In this document: piece after piece, positions 5,987 to 8,946 of the stretch
How the letters are laid out: every line of letters begins with the position of its first letter
Numbering within the stretch: position 1 is the stretch's first letter
Assembly: GCA_041608775.1 (NCBI GenBank)
Contig: JBFISC010000149.1
Coordinates: forward strand, 1-8,946
DNA: 8,946 nucleotides
Source of the DNA: UBA7803 sp041608775
GTDB lineage: Bacteria; Pseudomonadota; Gammaproteobacteria; Pseudomonadales; Azotimanducaceae
Reading direction: 5' to 3'
Translations under genes and position numbers: made by a program
The notes under the pieces: generated by a model
The model's database searches: none
Seen by the model: only the letters and a program-made list of their open reading frames with translations
What the model was told of the DNA's origin: nothing

Positions 5987-8946
5987 CTAGTCGGGCGCCG
6001 TTACTTCCGTGGTCAGTTCCTGGCTGACGGTGGCGTTCGCGACGCCGACCGGTCTGGTATCGACGACGATGCGATAGTTGCCCGGTTCCAGGGGGACCGG
6101 AGCGCCGTCGACGTAGCCCTCGGCCACGCGGTCCGCGTTCGAGTCGAAAACCGTGAAGCTGGTCGCGAGAGCCTCCCTCACCGAGTCCGCCAGCGAATTC
6201 GTGTCGCTTGCTGCCAGATAGCGGCCGCCGCCTGCCTCGGACCATGCCGTGAATTCATCCACCAGCGCCTGATCGTCGATCGCGAATCCAACGATGTTCA
6301 GGCTGACGTCGACGCCCGATTCCCGGAGCGTCGCGATCACGGCGGCCGGGTCGCCGTCGCAGGTCTCTTCTCCATCGGTCACCAGCACGATCAGGCCAGG
6401 ACCGCTCGCGTTCCTGAGGTCCTGGACTACCGCGGCAAGCGAATCCGCAATCGGCGTGCGGGCGAGGTTCTTCGCCTGAATGCCGGCGATCCGGTCTGTA
6501 GCCGCACCCGCATCGAGGGGCGCAAGCGGGATCTCCAGGTCGGTCTCGCAGGCGTTCGCAATGCGATGGCCAAAGACCCGCAGCGCCGTGGGTGTCCCGC
6601 TGGGTATGTGCTCCCGGATCGCGGTAGTCAGTACCTCCTTGGCGATATCGATGCGCCGCCGGCCCTCCATTCGCTGCAGCATGGAGCCGGACGCATCGAG
6701 GATGAGTTCGACCGCGGCGCGCGCCGGGGTGTCGTTGCCGGAGACGACGCGGAGAAGGCCGGGTCCGGGTGCGGCCCGCTCGTCGGTGGCCATCGACAAC
6801 GTGTATCCGGCCGGCTTTCGCAACATGGCAGCGACACGTTCGAAGGCGATCTCCATGTCGCCCTCCTGCTGGATGAAGGCGTAGTGGCCGTCGTTGACGC
6901 TTGCCCAGTCCTGCATCAGGTCCTGGGATTGCTCCTGCTCGCCGACGTTCAGGGAAAACACCCGCGGCCGAACCTGCTGGAACGCTTCCCAGACCCTCGG
7001 TTCGCGCGGTGTTTCGGCATCGGTGACGATCACTATGGCTTTGGTCCCAGGGCGATTCGCGAGATGGATCGCGGCCGATCTCTGGCTGTCCTCGGCCGCG
7101 CTGCTGTCCGAGAATTGCCGGTAGTCGTTCAGGATCATCTGCATCAGGTAGGGCTCGTCGACCCACGCCTCCAGGATGGGTGCGCCCGAGCCGAAGGGCT
7201 GCAGATTGGCCATGTCGCGCCCGGGTACCAGGTCTTCGGCGTATGTCGTCATTGAATTGACGATCATCGGCCGGAAAGCCTCCACGCTGCCGCTGGTGTC
7301 CCACAGGAACAGAACGTTTCTCGGCGGCTCCCGCACTTCCAAAAGCGGCACGCGCCCGTCGTCGACGTAGGCATCGTAGACATGGCGTTGCGGCGTGCTC
7401 TGACGGGGCAGCTTGCGTAATGCGATCGGTTCCCCGGACGTATCGGTCAGCGATAACTCGGCGCGTACGGTCGGATCGCCGGTCAGCTCGAGGCGCAAGC
7501 CGTTGTGGCCCCGCGGGAGCACCGGCCGATACCAGTGCGAGACCTGACCGAGGCGCACGCTGCCTGCCGCCACCACGCCAACCTCCAGAGCGTCCGCGCT
7601 ATCGGGCGTCCGGTTGCCGCGCTTGGCGGAAATCGCGGTCTCCGCCAGCGGCTGAGTGAACTCGTACCAGCCACGTTGACTGCGGAATCCCCACTCACTG
7701 ACGACGGAGCGATACTGATCGCCCGTCTGGCGTTCGTAGACCGCGAGGCGCTCCGGTGGGTCGACGGTCCGGTCTTCCGTCGCGGCTGGCGCCGAGAACC
7801 TGAGAAAGCGCGCCCGGACCGCTGGCGCCAGAACGAGCTCGTTGCCGTCTTCCGCCCGGTCCCACCGGGCGACGGTCTGCCAGGGACCCACCGGTGAATC
7901 GAGACTGGCCGACAGCGTCAACTCGGTGAGCTTGGTGTTGTCGTCGTCGGTTTCGCGCCAGCTGATGCGTTCGATCTCGGCAGCGCGGTTGTGGTGGAAA
8001 CCAAGAACCCACTGAGGCCCTTGCTGGGCCGGCACGCCGTAGTACGAGGCATCTGCGGCGTCGGTCAGGATGGCCTGATCCCAGCGGGCGCCGATCGGTG
8101 GGTTGGACCAGACCACGTGGCCGCCGTTGTCAGGCGCGGCTATGTTCAGCTCGCCCACCCCGCTCGGCGCCCAGCCCGGCTCGGCGATCACCTTGACCTC
8201 GCCCAGCGCCAGCCGCCGACCGATCTCGCCGATCCACGCGCCCTCCAGCAGCAGTCGCGCATGAGTGGCCGGAACCGGCGCGTCGAGGGTGAAGTACTGA
8301 TCGGTTGCGACCGGGACCACCATGCCGGTCGCGACCGATTCGAACGTGGAGCCGTCGGCCGAGAGCTGCAGCGTAACCTCGGAAGGTGCGTAATTGACGC
8401 CGATCCGGCCGAGCGGGTTCAACGCGAACCCCGCCACCGGTACGGCTTCCGATCCCGCCAGATCGATGGTCAGCTCGAGCGGGCGGTCTCTTCGCGCGTC
8501 GAACGAGGCACCGCTGCCCCGGGCGGACCTGCCGTCGATGAGGGCTTCGAGCTGGCGCTCCGTATCGCCTCTCGGCTCGGGCTCTGCGGCCAGCGAAGCA
8601 CCGTAGCGGCGGTGGGCGACGTCGAGACCGCCCTGCAGGGAGACCGGGATATCCCAGGTTCGAACGGGTGCCACCGGATCGGCGTCGGGATCGACCGTTA
8701 TGTCCGCATGAGCGCTGATGAAGCCTCGATTCGCGGCCCGTGCACGAATGCCGATACGAACCGGCTTGTCCGCGCGGGCATCGACGGGCGCCACGGCGGT
8801 CACGGCGACCGATGCCGTCGTGCCGGGGGGCACCGTGATCGCGTCCCGAGCCAGGTCCACGCGCCAGGCCAGGTCGCTTGCTGCGGCATCGATCTGCAGC
8901 GCCAGGGCCTCGTCTTCAGAGTTGGTCAAGGTAATTCGACCGTCGA
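5987..8946 (-). CDS. Multidomain protein with two VWA and two discoidin-like domains (5' end outside window)
   Basis: At least 985 codons are visible, ending at TAG (5987-5989). The frame stays open to the right edge, so the N-terminus, probably with an export signal, is missing. Numbering from the TTG codon at 8929, the domains in order are as follows. A NEW3-like beta domain (to about 95) contains ITVPPGTTASVAV. A discoidin/F5-8C-like domain (about 105-250) contains ALIDGR, LELTIDLAG and LQLSADGSTF. A second, more divergent discoidin-like domain spans about 265-400. A beta-rich region spans about 415-530. VWA domain 1 (about 537-705) has MIDAS DTSGS 544-548 and TDAE 636-639. VWA domain 2 (about 738-925) has DASGSM 745-750, Thr825 in RTPIADSL and TDGEE 851-855. 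A short C-terminal beta domain (about 925-980) contains LEPGNYRIVV. Such domains bind metal, protein or glycan ligands outside the cytoplasm; no catalytic site is seen. The gene is convergent with the permease gene, 33 bp away. Its role is unknown: adhesion, envelope assembly or sensing are all possible. Confidence 0.88.
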   Translation of the reverse strand, partial: DGRITLTNSEDEALALQIDAAASDLAWRVDLARDAITVPPGTTASVAVTAVAPVDARADKPVRIGIRARAANRGFISAHADITVDPDADPVAPVRTWDIPVSLQGGLDVAHRRYGASLAAEPEPRGDTERQLEALIDGRSARGSGASFDARRDRPLELTIDLAGSEAVPVAGFALNPLGRIGVNYAPSEVTLQLSADGSTFESVATGMVVPVATDQYFTLDAPVPATHARLLLEGAWIGEIGRRLALGEVKVIAEPGWAPSGVGELNIAAPDNGGHVVWSNPPIGARWDQAILTDAADASYYGVPAQQGPQWVLGFHHNRAAEIERISWRETDDDNTKLTELTLSASLDSPVGPWQTVARWDRAEDGNELVLAPAVRARFLRFSAPAATEDRTVDPPERLAVYERQTGDQYRSVVSEWGFRSQRGWYEFTQPLAETAISAKRGNRTPDSADALEVGVVAAGSVRLGQVSHWYRPVLPRGHNGLRLELTGDPTVRAELSLTDTSGEPIALRKLPRQSTPQRHVYDAYVDDGRVPLLEVREPPRNVLFLWDTSGSVEAFRPMIVNSMTTYAEDLVPGRDMANLQPFGSGAPILEAWVDEPYLMQMILNDYRQFSDSSAAEDSQRSAAIHLANRPGTKAIVIVTDAETPREPRVWEAFQQVRPRVFSLNVGEQEQSQDLMQDWASVNDGHYAFIQQEGDMEIAFERVAAMLRKPAGYTLSMATDERAAPGPGLLRVVSGNDTPARAAVELILDASGSMLQRMEGRRRIDIAKEVLTTAIREHIPSGTPTALRVFGHRIANACETDLEIPLAPLDAGAATDRIAGIQAKNLARTPIADSLAAVVQDLRNASGPGLIVLVTDGEETCDGDPAAVIATLRESGVDVSLNIVGFAIDDQALVDEFTAWSEAGGGRYLAASDTNSLADSVREALATSFTVFDSNADRVAEGYVDGAPVPLEPGNYRIVVDTRPVGVANATVSQELTTEVTAPD

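Noticed and set aside
6255..7304. A 349-codon frame on the - strand inside the VWA gene
   Set aside because: It is an out-of-frame reading of the VWA domains with no motif of its own, while the main frame holds both MIDAS sites.

Overview
The window is strongly GC-rich, densely packed bacterial chromosome. The gene families (TAXI-type TRAP transporter, type B carboxylesterase, large export-type von Willebrand factor A protein) and the high-GC codon use fit a Proteobacterium, probably a free-living aquatic or halophilic gammaproteobacterium. This placement is inferred: there is no rRNA or other marker here. I see no tRNA, rRNA, CRISPR array, insertion sequence, integrase or phage gene.

Layout from left to right. 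(1) The last 47 codons of a cupin-domain protein on the + strand (2-145) run into the window from outside and overlap tail-to-tail with the next gene. (2) A - strand gene (82-1155) encodes an unusual fusion of a glyoxalase-like (VOC) domain and a six-helix DUF998-type membrane domain. (3) A - strand type B carboxylesterase (1266-2738) has a complete Ser-Glu-His triad, a GTG start and a perfect AGGAGG ribosome binding site. (4) A 129-bp divergent intergenic region follows. (5) A two-gene + strand operon (2868-5953) encodes a TAXI-family TRAP substrate-binding protein and a fused 4TM/12TM TRAP permease. The permease most likely starts at a TTG that overlaps the stop codon of the binding protein (TTGA). 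(6) A large - strand gene (5987 to beyond 8946), convergent with the permease gene and 33 bp from it, encodes a probably exported protein. It has a NEW3-like domain, two discoidin (F5/8 type C)-like domains, two von Willebrand A domains and a short C-terminal beta domain. Its N-terminus lies outside the window.

How the genes work together. The clearest unit is the TAXI-TRAP pair: a periplasmic receptor delivers a substrate, typically a small organic acid or amino acid, to an ion-coupled secondary permease. The esterase is transcribed divergently from the transporter and could share its control region. It might act on an ester related to the imported acid, but this is guilt by association only. 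The cupin, VOC-DUF998 and VWA genes have no visible functional link to the transporter. I found no convincing previously undescribed multi-gene system. The most unusual items are the VOC-DUF998 fusion and the multidomain double-VWA protein.
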